Below, in pieces: positions 26,365 to 34,761 of a stretch of 64,000 nt of DNA (positions are counted from its first letter, which is position 1; every line of letters begins with the position of its first letter). This DNA is from CAXBNB01 sp965267535. GTDB lineage: Bacteria; Bacteroidota; Bacteroidia; Cytophagales; Cyclobacteriaceae. Below the pieces are notes generated by a model. The model was given only the letters and a program-made list of their open reading frames with translations, had not been told where the DNA came from and ran no database searches. The position numbers and the translations under genes are program-made. The DNA is taken from positions 2,170,001-2,234,000 of the forward strand of contig OZ254082.1 of NCBI GenBank assembly GCA_965267535.1, in the 5' to 3' direction.

Positions 26365-27423
26365 AAGTTGAGCGATTGTTTCTTTGCGATTGATTTTGCC
26401 TGAGGGTGTGCGGGTAAAGGATTTCAGGCATATTACCATTTTGGGTACATGGTATTTTGGGAGTGTTTTTTTACATCGTGTTATGAGCTCATTTTCCTGA
26501 TCGGCTGTGATTTTTTCTGCTTCGAGAAAGAGCGTAAGCTTTTGCCCCAGCGAAGCGTCCGGCATGCCTGCTACAAAGAAGTCTTCAGGTATGTGGCTTT
26601 GGTGTAGGATAGGATGTAGCTCAGTTTCGATTTGCTCCGGCACGAGTTTTATACCCCCCGAGTTGATGATGTTGTCTTTGCGACCAAGCCAGCAAAATGC
26701 CGTTTCACTTTTTATCTCTACCAAATCCGTTGTTTCTAAAAGCTGCTGATCAGTTACACTTCCTTTAATGGTGAGGCATCCTTCGGAATTGGTACCTATG
26801 GTAATTCCCTTCAGCGTGGTGAAGTTTCGTGTGGTACTGTCTTTGCTGAGCAGGCGTAGAGCCACATGCGATACCGTTTCTGTCATGCCATAGGTCAGGT
26901 AGATGTTATTGGGTAGGCTATGTATAGCGCTAGCTATATCTGCTTCCAGCGGAGCACCACCTATGAGTACATTTTTGATGCTGCTTAGCTGTTTGGTTTG
27001 ATTGGCCTGCAGCATAGCTTCTATTTGCAGGGGTACAAAAGAAGCAAAGTCGACCGGTGTGGCTAACTGCTCCAAAGGGTTGCTCATTGGAGGTATCAGT
27101 ACAACATCCATATCTACAACGAGACACCTGGCCAGCATCATTTTTGTGGCTACATAGGCAGCATCCAGGCATACCAGTGCTTTTTCTCGGGAGCGTAGAT
27201 CAAGAAATTCTCTGGTGAGAGCCACACTTGACAGTATTTGTTTGCGGGATATGGTTATTTTTTTAGGCGTTCCGGTAGATCCCGAAGACTGAAATTCAAA
27301 ATGTTCCTGTTGGTTTACCCAATCCCTGATAAAAGAAATTCCTTCAGAAAAAAAAGGTGCATCGTGCTCAAGGTCAGTAAGTTCCTTGAGTGAATATGTT
27401 TTGTTTAAGTAAAAAATCGTCAT
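26335..27423 (-). CDS. menE: o-Succinylbenzoate-CoA ligase (AMP-forming)
   Basis: 362 residues from the ATG at 27423; an upstream ATG at 27453 adds a non-conserved stretch. The adenylation motifs are present: SSGSTGTPKKI, YLTYGMTETVSH, then WLGRKDNIINSGG. The catalytic lysine is in PSGKINRKE near the end. The short length (about 100 residues below most acyl-CoA synthetases) and the reduced N-terminal domain are typical of Bacteroidota MenE. It activates o-succinylbenzoate with CoA in menaquinone synthesis. The other men genes here (menI, menF, menD) are 27 kb away. Other AMP-ligase roles are possible but less likely. Confidence 0.85.
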   Translation of the reverse strand: MTIFYLNKTYSLKELTDLEHDAPFFSEGISFIRDWVNQQEHFEFQSSGSTGTPKKITISRKQILSSVALTREFLDLRSREKALVCLDAAYVATKMMLARCLVVDMDVVLIPPMSNPLEQLATPVDFASFVPLQIEAMLQANQTKQLSSIKNVLIGGAPLEADIASAIHSLPNNIYLTYGMTETVSHVALRLLSKDSTTRNFTTLKGITIGTNSEGCLTIKGSVTDQQLLETTDLVEIKSETAFCWLGRKDNIINSGGIKLVPEQIETELHPILHQSHIPEDFFVAGMPDASLGQKLTLFLEAEKITADQENELITRCKKTLPKYHVPKMVICLKSFTRTPSGKINRKETIAQLSGTSLRTDG

Positions 27424-27638
27424 GTTCCTTACATTAGGAATAAACCTTTTCAACCTTTTTAGTGTCTGTAAGTAAGATTGCCATCCTAAGTCTTATTATA
27501 TCACAAATAATTCTTAAATTTAGATAAGTGTAGGTAAGCCTTAAAAGCAAAAATCAAACAGAAGTGGTATGAATTGCAAGGATTGCCATAAATAGTTGAT
27601 ACAGGAAATGAAATAAAAATCACCAACAGTCAGAAAAA

Positions 27639-28190
27639 TTGGATGACCAGACCGATATATTAGTAGAAAGGCTCAGAAACAAAGACCGAGATGCGTTTTC
27701 AATGGTTTTTAATGCTCACTACGGGGCGTTGTGCGGATATGCCAACAAATACCTCGATGAGACAGAGGCCGCTGAGGAAATAGTACAGGAAGTTTTTGTT
27801 AAGTTTTGGGAAAAATGTGAATCTATAGCCCCCAACTCGTCGGTCAAATCTTATCTCTACCGTTCGGTTCACAATACCTGTCTCAATTATATAAAACACC
27901 TGAAAGTACGCGATACTTACCGGCAGTACGTGATGGTGAAAATGGAAACAGAGTCTTACAATTTTTTTGATGACGTGGAAGATTCGCAGTTGGAGCAGAA
28001 GATATACTCCGCCATCGATGATCTGCCACCCCAATGCCGTAAGATATTTAAACTAAGTCGCTTTGAAGGCCTGAAATATCAGGAGATAGCCGATCACCTT
28101 GGGCTGTCGGTAAAAACCATAGAAGTACAAATGGGTAAAGCGCTGAAAGTGCTTCGGGAAAAATTAAGAGCGTATATTCGGGTTGCATAG
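27639..28190 (+). CDS. RNA polymerase ECF sigma factor, FecI-like
   Basis: 183 residues. Region 2 is at about 20-90 (ANKYLDETEAAEEIVQEVFVKFWEK). Region 4 is near the end (LPPQCRKIFKLSRFEGLKYQ, then IADHLGLSVKTIEVQMGKAL). It has the length and motifs of Bacteroidota ECF sigma factors partnered with FecR. The only in-frame start near the conserved region is the TTG at 27639; a nearby ATG (27643) is out of frame. The gene heads a three-gene cluster with an STN-domain protein and a FecR-like anti-sigma factor. Confidence 0.92.
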   Translation: MDDQTDILVERLRNKDRDAFSMVFNAHYGALCGYANKYLDETEAAEEIVQEVFVKFWEKCESIAPNSSVKSYLYRSVHNTCLNYIKHLKVRDTYRQYVMVKMETESYNFFDDVEDSQLEQKIYSAIDDLPPQCRKIFKLSRFEGLKYQEIADHLGLSVKTIEVQMGKALKVLREKLRAYIRVA

Positions 28191-28220
28191 TCGGTCATGT
28201 TGTAGCTACTGTTTATCTTT

Positions 28221-29669
28221 ATGGCGCTTACAAACCAAAAGATTTTACTTATCCAGCCCACCTCCAGCATATTTCGTTTTTTGTTTCTGATAGTCCTGTT
28301 TGGGACTTTGTGTACAGAGCGGGTTTTGGCCCAACAGGAGGCCTTGAAGCAGCCTGTAGATATCGAAGTGCATGAGGTTACCCTCGATAGTGTATTTAGT
28401 GTACTCAGTGCCCAGACCGACGTTTTCTTTTCCTACAATTCTAACCTGATTACAGCCAACCAGCGTTTTACACTCAGTGAAAAAGGCACACTCTCTACCA
28501 CATTAAAAAAGCTATTTGCCGGCATGGCCATAGATTACCGCCTTGTCAATGGTCAGGTTGTGCTATATGCCCGCAAGGAGGTAGATGCCAAACCCCTGTA
28601 TTCACTTTCCGGAGTGGTTAGAGACAGGTACAGCCACGAGCCAGTGGTAGGAGCTCATGTGTTTTTAGCGGGTTCGCTCAAAGGCAGTTCAACTAATTTT
28701 GACGGCAGATTCGAAATCACAGATATAGAAGAAGGAAATTATCAGTTGGGGGTGTCTCACATTTCATATAAAATGGATATGCATCCGCTGGAGTTGCGAT
28801 CCGATAGCGCTGCGCTCGCTTTTACTTTAACGCCCAAAATTAATCAGCTAAAAGAGCTGAAAGTAGTAGCGCTGAAATACAAAGCGTGGAAAAAGCATTA
28901 CAGCATATTCAAGCAGGAATTTTTGGGAAGTACGCCCAATGCCCGTAAATGTGATATTTTAAACCCCGAAGTGCTCGATTTTAGTTTTGATGAAAAGAAG
29001 CAGTCCATTTTTGTGAAAGCATACCAACCCCTGGTGGTTATGAATATGGCATTGGGATATGAGCTGGATTATTACCTGCGCTATTTCGAAATCGGGAATG
29101 GGAGTACCCGTACCCGGGGTGTTTCCAGTTTCAAACCCTTGACACCCAAAAACGATCGGGAGAGAAAAAGGTGGGAGCGAAACAGGTTGAAAAGTTATGA
29201 AGGGTCTTTTGCCCATTTTCTTAGCGCACTGGCGTCTGATCAAGTAGAAGAAGAAGGTTTTAAGTTATTCGTATTGGATAGGTTGCCGGAAGGCAGGGAT
29301 AGTAAGGTAGAAAAAGTCACCGGCACTGAATTGCTTTCCAAAATGGACGGAGACAAGGCCTGGATGCTGCGTTTTCCCAACTTTCTAAAAATAGTATACA
29401 CCCGGGAGATGGAATCCTCGGCTTATGTAGACGATCAGTTAAAGCATGCTGTAGGAGCAGATCCTTATGTGGAAAACTACTACAACTCTGTCCGTAGAGG
29501 AGTGAAGCTGGGGAAACAAACCTCTTATATGCGACTTCACTCTGGCAGTGTTGTGCTTTCCAAATCTGGTCAGTTGAGTGATCCGCTGAGTGTATCTACC
29601 TTTGGTTACTGGTCGTGGGAGCGGGTGGCAGAGTACCTGCCCAAAGAATATGATCCGAAACAGAACTAA
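28221..29669 (+). CDS. STN plus carboxypeptidase-regulatory domain protein without a receptor barrel
   Basis: 482 residues. A signal anchor or signal peptide ends near VLAQQ (residue 39). An STN (secretin/TonB N-terminal) domain lies at about 47-113 (VTLDSVFSVLSAQTDVFFSY). A carboxypeptidase-regulatory-like domain follows at about 127-210 (LSGVVRDRYSHEPVVGAHVF). The last about 270 residues are a non-barrel region rich in K, R and aromatic residues that I do not recognise. The plug and 22-strand barrel that normally follow STN are absent. Its position between sigma and FecR genes suggests a signal-sensing role. Confidence 0.8.
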   Translation: MALTNQKILLIQPTSSIFRFLFLIVLFGTLCTERVLAQQEALKQPVDIEVHEVTLDSVFSVLSAQTDVFFSYNSNLITANQRFTLSEKGTLSTTLKKLFAGMAIDYRLVNGQVVLYARKEVDAKPLYSLSGVVRDRYSHEPVVGAHVFLAGSLKGSSTNFDGRFEITDIEEGNYQLGVSHISYKMDMHPLELRSDSAALAFTLTPKINQLKELKVVALKYKAWKKHYSIFKQEFLGSTPNARKCDILNPEVLDFSFDEKKQSIFVKAYQPLVVMNMALGYELDYYLRYFEIGNGSTRTRGVSSFKPLTPKNDRERKRWERNRLKSYEGSFAHFLSALASDQVEEEGFKLFVLDRLPEGRDSKVEKVTGTELLSKMDGDKAWMLRFPNFLKIVYTREMESSAYVDDQLKHAVGADPYVENYYNSVRRGVKLGKQTSYMRLHSGSVVLSKSGQLSDPLSVSTFGYWSWERVAEYLPKEYDPKQN

Positions 29670-29729
29670 ACACCATAGGGGTAAATCGCAAGGGGGTTGT
29701 TATGCAGAGTATATTATGTATTTGAACAA

Positions 29730-30689
29730 ATGAATGAACTACTAGCAAAGTATTTTTCGGGAAACGCTACCACAGAGGAATGTGAGAGAGTACAGGCCTG
29801 GCGCAATGAAAGCACGGAAAATGCGGCTGAATTTTTTGAATATGCTTCCGTGTGGCACGATGCAGCCCCCGACCGGACCACAGGAAAGCAGCAGCAGTTT
29901 TTGGAGCAGTTGTTGGGTGAGCGTAAATCCACGGAGCAGGAAGGCGCAAAATTAAGAGTGATGTGGAGCAGGCCGCTAAAGTATGTAGCAGCAGCTGTAT
30001 TGTTGCTGGTGGCTGTATATTACCTGTTGCCTCAAAAAGACGGGTTGAATATAGACACTTTGACCGGTCAGACCAAGGATGTGACTTTGCCCGACGGCTC
30101 TATAGTTACCCTGAGTGCCCAATCCCGACTGAGTTACCCCAAAGAATTTTCTCCGTCAGTCAGAGAGGTTTTTTTAGAAGGGAAAGCTTTTTTTGATGTG
30201 GCCAAAAAAGCGGATCATCCCTTTGTGGTAAAGACGACTCATGCAAGTGTGCGTGTTCTGGGTACTTCGTTTTTGGTAGATGCAAAGACTCCCGATGTAG
30301 AAGTGGTAGTAGCTACAGGAAAAGTGGCTATGGCTGATAAGTATGGCAAACAGCCCGTAGAATTACTTCCCGGTGATGCTGGAAAAATAGAAGTAAAGGC
30401 TGGTTTGATCAAAAAAATGAAAAACACCGATTCTAATTACCTGGCCTGGAAAACCAAGCATTTGGAGTTTGATAAAACACCTCTCATGCAGGTTTTTGAA
30501 GAACTGGAAGAAACATATTTTGTTTCTGTGAAGCTGCCGCAAAACCTGTACAACGATTGCTTTCTCACGGCTACCTACCATCAGCAGCCTATCGAAGCAA
30601 TCATGGAAATTATAGGACAGACTTTCAATCTCAATATTCAACAAAACGGAAAAGAAGGTTTTCAGGTGAGTGGCGAGGGGTGTCAGTAG
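29730..30689 (+). CDS. FecR-family anti-sigma factor
   Basis: 319 residues from the ATG at 29730. The N-terminal cytoplasmic segment is helical (MNELLAKYFSGNATTEECER) and would bind sigma. One membrane helix lies at about 83-97 (YVAAAVLLLVAVYYL). The periplasmic FecR domain follows, with VTLPDGSIVTLSAQSRLSYP and VLGTSFLVDA. A DUF4974-like C-terminal domain has LEFDKTPLMQVFEELEETY. It should hold the upstream ECF factor inactive until signalled. Gene order sigma-STN-FecR differs from the common sigma-FecR-receptor. Confidence 0.92.
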   Translation: MNELLAKYFSGNATTEECERVQAWRNESTENAAEFFEYASVWHDAAPDRTTGKQQQFLEQLLGERKSTEQEGAKLRVMWSRPLKYVAAAVLLLVAVYYLLPQKDGLNIDTLTGQTKDVTLPDGSIVTLSAQSRLSYPKEFSPSVREVFLEGKAFFDVAKKADHPFVVKTTHASVRVLGTSFLVDAKTPDVEVVVATGKVAMADKYGKQPVELLPGDAGKIEVKAGLIKKMKNTDSNYLAWKTKHLEFDKTPLMQVFEELEETYFVSVKLPQNLYNDCFLTATYHQQPIEAIMEIIGQTFNLNIQQNGKEGFQVSGEGCQ

Positions 30690-30892
30690 ACTCAGCTACT
30701 GCGTTGTGCTCTTTTAGGCTATACGTCTTTCCGACAGGTTGGAGCTTACGGGAGCGTCATCAGAAAGACCTGTAGTTGTTAATTATACAATTTCATTCAC
30801 AATAATTTTTCATTTTTCCGGGCATTAGTTTACTTACACACTTTCTTACCTTGTGGAGGTACAGTTAGTATTCCCCACACAATCAGAAGTGT

Positions 30893-32344
30893 ATGACAAT
30901 TAAATTAACCCGATTATTTCTTCTCATTGTCTTTGCAGTACTGGCTTTTACTTCATTTGTGCAGAGCGCACCTGTCGAAGTAGTAGCCCCACTTTCGTAT
31001 CAGCAAAGTGCTCCTAATCTTTTATCACCGGCAAATGAAAGCACGGATGGTAGCTACAGTTTCATGGTTTTGCTTCGGGGAGTATTTGGTATGGCGGTAC
31101 TGGTATTGATAGCCTGGCTGTTTAGTGCTAACCGCAAAGCGATTTCCTGGAAGGTAGTGGGTACAGGTTTGCTGATTCAGCTTCTGCTGGCAGTATCCAT
31201 TTTACATGTTCCTTTTGTGCGTGGCTTTTTCGAAATTATAGGTCGGTTGTTTGTTCTTATTTTGGATTTCACTAAGTCAGGCAGCTCGTTTCTGTTTCGA
31301 GACCTCATGGACATCAATTCCTTCGGGTTTATTTTTGCATTGCAAATTCTGCCTACCATTATATTTTTCTCAGCACTCACCAGCGTACTTTTTTACCTGG
31401 GTATTATTCAAAAGATCGTATATGGACTGGCATGGCTTATGACCAAAGCCATGAAACTGTCTGGAGCAGAGAGCCTGTCAGTAGCTGGCAATATTTTTTT
31501 GGGCCAGACGGAGGCTCCTCTGATGGTAAAGGCCTACCTCGAGCGTATGAACAAGTCTGAAATACTGCTGGTGATGGTTGGTGGTATGGCTACAGTGGCG
31601 GGGGGAGTATTGGCGGCATACATTAGTTTTTTGGGTGGAGACGATCCCGGTCAGAGGTTGTTGTTTGCAAAGCATTTGCTGGCAGCTTCTATTATGGCGG
31701 CACCTGGTGCGGTGGTTATTGCCAAAATATTGGTACCGCAAACCGAAAAAATCGACATCCGCGTGGAAGTAAGCAAGCAAAACGTAGGGAGTAATTTTCT
31801 GGACGCTATGTCAAACGGTACTACCGAAGGGCTAAAGCTTGCTATGAATGTAGGAGCCATGCTGCTGGTTTTCTTTGCTTTTATAGCCATGTTTAATCAG
31901 ATGCTATTTGCTTTGGGCGATTTTATCCAGATCAACGAATGGGTAGCACATGTATCCGGAGGTAATTACGAGGCACTTTCCCTGGAATTTGTACTGGGAT
32001 ATGTTTTTGCGCCTGTTATGTGGTTGATAGGTGTGGGCTCGGAGGATATTACTCTGGTTGGTCGTTTGTTAGGAGAAAAAATCATAGCCAGCGAATTTGT
32101 AGGATATGAAAGTCTGGCATCACTGAAAAACGCCGGTAAGTTCACGCATGAAAAATCCATCATAATGGCTACATACATGTTGTGTGGCTTTGCAAACTTT
32201 GCATCTATAGGAATACAGATAGGGGGCATAGGAGGGTTGGCTCCCGGGCAGAGAGTATTGTTATCTCAATACGGTTTTAAAGCACTGTTGGGAGGGACGT
32301 TAGCTTCTTTGCTGTCTGCTACCATAGTGGGTATGCTGGTATAA
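30893..32344 (+). CDS. Concentrative nucleoside transporter (CNT/NupC family)
   Basis: 483 residues. A cleavable signal-like N-terminus and a linker of about 45 residues precede the membrane part, a feature seen in Bacteroidota CNTs. Core motifs are FALQILPTIIFFSAL, then the hairpin NIFLGQTEAPLMVKAYL and GGMATVAGGVLAAYI. Near the end is MLCGFANFASIGIQIGGIGG. These define Na+- or H+-coupled nucleoside uptake through the inner membrane. The 203-bp gap upstream contains a GTCTTTC/GAAAGAC inverted repeat (30725-30769) without a T-run. Confidence 0.92.
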   Translation: MTIKLTRLFLLIVFAVLAFTSFVQSAPVEVVAPLSYQQSAPNLLSPANESTDGSYSFMVLLRGVFGMAVLVLIAWLFSANRKAISWKVVGTGLLIQLLLAVSILHVPFVRGFFEIIGRLFVLILDFTKSGSSFLFRDLMDINSFGFIFALQILPTIIFFSALTSVLFYLGIIQKIVYGLAWLMTKAMKLSGAESLSVAGNIFLGQTEAPLMVKAYLERMNKSEILLVMVGGMATVAGGVLAAYISFLGGDDPGQRLLFAKHLLAASIMAAPGAVVIAKILVPQTEKIDIRVEVSKQNVGSNFLDAMSNGTTEGLKLAMNVGAMLLVFFAFIAMFNQMLFALGDFIQINEWVAHVSGGNYEALSLEFVLGYVFAPVMWLIGVGSEDITLVGRLLGEKIIASEFVGYESLASLKNAGKFTHEKSIIMATYMLCGFANFASIGIQIGGIGGLAPGQRVLLSQYGFKALLGGTLASLLSATIVGMLV

Positions 32345-32407
32345 TGTGTGAAAAAATCTACATACAGAAAAAACTTTGTGAAATTCTTAATCATTATGAG
32401 GAATAAG

Positions 32408-32438
32408 TTTGATAAAAAGATATCTTCTCTTAGTTTTG
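32408..32438 (+). promoter_or_regulatory. Bacteroidota-type promoter of the basic small protein
   Basis: TTTG (32408-32411), 19-bp spacer, TAGTTTTG (32431-32438): a perfect match to the phylum consensus, 25 bp before the ATG at 32464. Confidence 0.8.
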
Positions 32439-32463
32439 CGCACTGAATTTTAATAAGAACGAA

Positions 32464-32781
32464 ATGGCTGTTACAAGACTAAAAAGAAAGGATAGAAGAA
32501 ATAAAGCTGTTGCTAAAAACAAACTGGCTAAAATTCAGCACTTGAATTCAAAGCCTGTAGTGAAAACAGTAGACGTAGAAGCAATTACTGAAAGTTTTTC
32601 TACCGACGCTAAGAAATCTGCTCCTAAAGCGAAGAAAGCTGAAGCACCTAAGAAAGAGGCTGCAGAAGCAGTAGCAGCCGAAGAGGTAAAAGAAGAAACT
32701 CCTGCTAAAGAAGCAAAAGCGAAAAAAACTGCTCCTAAAGCAAAAAAAGAAGAGGAGACTAAAGAAGAGAAAGACGCGTAA
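32464..32781 (+). CDS. Small basic protein with Ala/Lys/Glu-rich tail, function unknown
   Basis: 105 residues. The first about 45 (MAVTRLKRKDRRNKAVAKNK onward, ending near VDVEAITESF) look conserved and strongly basic. The rest is low-complexity K/A/E/P sequence (repeated PKAKK and EAKAKK blocks), reminiscent of disordered histone-H1-like or ribosome-associated tails. No signal peptide is present, so it should be cytoplasmic. A perfect promoter and a strong terminator frame it as a single-gene unit, suggesting high expression. A nucleic-acid-binding role is plausible but not demonstrated. Confidence 0.75.
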   Translation: MAVTRLKRKDRRNKAVAKNKLAKIQHLNSKPVVKTVDVEAITESFSTDAKKSAPKAKKAEAPKKEAAEAVAAEEVKEETPAKEAKAKKTAPKAKKEEETKEEKDA

Positions 32782-32807
32782 TATATCTTATTACATCGAA
32801 ATATAGG

Positions 32808-32837
32808 AAAGCAAGACTTAGGTCTTGCTTTTTTTTT
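32808..32837 (+). terminator. Terminator of the basic small-protein gene
   Basis: A perfect 9-bp stem, AAGCAAGAC (32809-32817) with GTCTTGCTT (32822-32830), a 4-nt loop and a T-run of nine. Confidence 0.92.
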
Positions 32838-32877
32838 GCCTATACCTTGATAAGGTAGATGCTATTTTTAGTTAAGT

Positions 32878-32908
32878 TTTGTTGAATAATAACTTAGTAT
32901 TAACTTGT
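32878..32908 (+). promoter_or_regulatory. Probable promoter of the Bor-like lipoprotein gene
   Basis: TTTG (32878-32881), 19-bp spacer, TAACTTGT (32901-32908), two mismatches in the -7 element. It overlaps a possible upstream start (32905), which favours the ATG at 32944. Confidence 0.45.
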
Positions 32909-32943
32909 GTTGTTATCGTGAGATAAACGCAAACGACAAGCTT

Positions 32944-33252
32944 ATGAAAAATAGACCAACTTTACTTATCATTTTTGCCATGCTAGTTTTGTCGTCCTGT
33001 TCGGCAGTAAGGGTAACTACACGTGGAGCCGTGCCTGTAACTACTGTGGAGGCAGAAGACGAACGCAAAAAGACTGTGCATGTCTTTTTAGGTACAGAAA
33101 AGACATGGGAGGAAGATCTTTGTGATAGAGCTCCTCTGGCTCAGGTTACAGTTCAGCCCAACTTTTTATACTCTCTTGTTCATGTGGCAACACTGGGTAT
33201 CTGGGCGCCTGTAAAGGTTAGTTACAAGTGCAATGAAACCTGCGACAATTGA
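32944..33252 (+). CDS. Bor-like lipoprotein
   Basis: 102 residues with lipobox VLSSC (Cys19). The C-terminal half follows the Bor pattern: an LCDRAPLAQVTVQPNF stretch, then LVHVATLGIWAPVKVSYKC, close to the TLGIY-P-V-V-C ending of lambda Bor and its Bacteroidota relatives. Bor proteins are small outer-membrane lipoproteins, linked to serum resistance in phage-carrying E. coli; the role here is unknown. The next gene starts 3 bp after the stop, so the two are co-transcribed. Confidence 0.65.
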   Translation: MKNRPTLLIIFAMLVLSSCSAVRVTTRGAVPVTTVEAEDERKKTVHVFLGTEKTWEEDLCDRAPLAQVTVQPNFLYSLVHVATLGIWAPVKVSYKCNETCDN

Positions 33253-33255
33253 GTT

Positions 33256-34761
33256 ATGGCTAGAATAAACTTTATAAATCCCTCTCAAAAAACCCGCAAT
33301 TATCATTACAATTATTTGTATGATTACAGGGAGTTGGTGAAAGTCCTCAACGACCGATCGGGTACTGCACACGAGCGTTACAAGGATACAGCGCAGGCTA
33401 TCCAGCAACAGATTATTACTCCCTGCAAGCGGGCTGATAGACGTGCACGCTTTATTGGAGCAAAATGGTCGCTTTCAGAGGCGCCTTACTGTCGGGATTA
33501 CATCATTGATGTTAGTTCGTTGAATCTGGTACTTCCGCTTGCCCCTCCCGACCTGCATCCCGATTGTCAGGATGATGTTAGCGATATATGTTTTGTACAG
33601 GCCGGAAAAAAGATCAAATCCATAACGAAGCATCTGGAAAATCGGGGGAAGTCTCTCAAAACATCCGGTGCTAGTAATGGTCAAACCATCTCAGGAGCCA
33701 TCAGTACCGGGGTGCATGGGTCGGCTATCGATGTGGGATCCATACAAGACTATGTGGTGGGGTTGCATGTCATTATATCCGATAATGAAACGGTGTATAT
33801 TGAGCGGGCCACTGATCCGGTTTTAGGGGATGATTTTGCTCAAAAAATCAATGCCCGCATGATTAGAGACGATGCATTGTTTAATGCAGCGCTGGTAAGT
33901 ATGGGTGCATTTGGCTTTATCTATGGGGTGGCCTTGCGTGTAGAGGATATATTTTTACTGGAAAGGCATATCTTAAAATTGCCGAGGGAGCAGGCATTGC
34001 CGTTGGCCAGGACGCTTGATCTGGCAGCTTCACCTTTGCTGCCGCATCCGGGAGAAAGGCCATATCATTACAAACTGTACATGAACCCCTTTAAAAATGC
34101 AGATCCTTTTATCGTGGAGGTGCTTTACAAACGACCCTATGGCCCATACGAAAGTCCCATAGATACCATTCGTTCCAGTTACTTCGGAGATTTGCCTCAG
34201 TTAATTGGTAAGATTGTATCGCATCTGGGAGGTTCAGTTTCAAAATTTGCCGATGTGTTGTCTGGCACAGTATTTCCCTCGCCTACCGATCCGGTCAAAA
34301 CGGGTACTTTAGGAGATATATTTTACGATACTACCAGTACCGGTTCGGTGTTTGGTATGGCAGTGGGCGTGCAGGGTGATCATTGTGAGCAGGTGCTGGA
34401 TGTAATGCAGCAATTGGTTGTGGACAATAAAGTGCCGGGTATGTTGTCTATTCGGCTGGTCAAGGGGAGTAAAGCTACACTTGGTTTTACCCGATTTGAT
34501 CATACGGCCATAGTGGAAGTAGACGGAGTACAATGGAATAAACTAAATCAGTTTTTAGAATTGTTAACGACCAAACTGAAAGCCGGAGGTTTGGAATTTG
34601 GCTTGCACTGGGGCAAGAATGCCGACTGGAGTCCAGCTTTGGTAGATCGGATGTATGGCGAGCGCAAAAACCAATGGCTTCAGCAGCGTGATGCGTTACT
34701 TTCTCCGGCTATGAAAAAGGTATTTGCTAATAAATTTTTGGATGACCTGGGCTTGTCCTGA
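33256..34761 (+). CDS. FAD-linked oxidoreductase (VAO/aldonolactone oxidase-like)
   Basis: 501 residues. The FAD-binding PCMH domain includes LKTSGASNGQTISGAISTGV followed by HGSAIDVGSIQDYVVGLHVI, a clear VAO-family signature. Where covalent members have the G-GHS motif, this protein reads FIGAKWSLS, so FAD is probably bound non-covalently at that site. The C-terminal half ends with the substrate-domain stretch LEFGLHWGKNADW, seen in sugar-lactone and sterol oxidases. No signal peptide is present. Its substrate is unknown. It converges directly on the histidine kinase gene with no gap. Confidence 0.8.
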   Translation: MARINFINPSQKTRNYHYNYLYDYRELVKVLNDRSGTAHERYKDTAQAIQQQIITPCKRADRRARFIGAKWSLSEAPYCRDYIIDVSSLNLVLPLAPPDLHPDCQDDVSDICFVQAGKKIKSITKHLENRGKSLKTSGASNGQTISGAISTGVHGSAIDVGSIQDYVVGLHVIISDNETVYIERATDPVLGDDFAQKINARMIRDDALFNAALVSMGAFGFIYGVALRVEDIFLLERHILKLPREQALPLARTLDLAASPLLPHPGERPYHYKLYMNPFKNADPFIVEVLYKRPYGPYESPIDTIRSSYFGDLPQLIGKIVSHLGGSVSKFADVLSGTVFPSPTDPVKTGTLGDIFYDTTSTGSVFGMAVGVQGDHCEQVLDVMQQLVVDNKVPGMLSIRLVKGSKATLGFTRFDHTAIVEVDGVQWNKLNQFLELLTTKLKAGGLEFGLHWGKNADWSPALVDRMYGERKNQWLQQRDALLSPAMKKVFANKFLDDLGLS

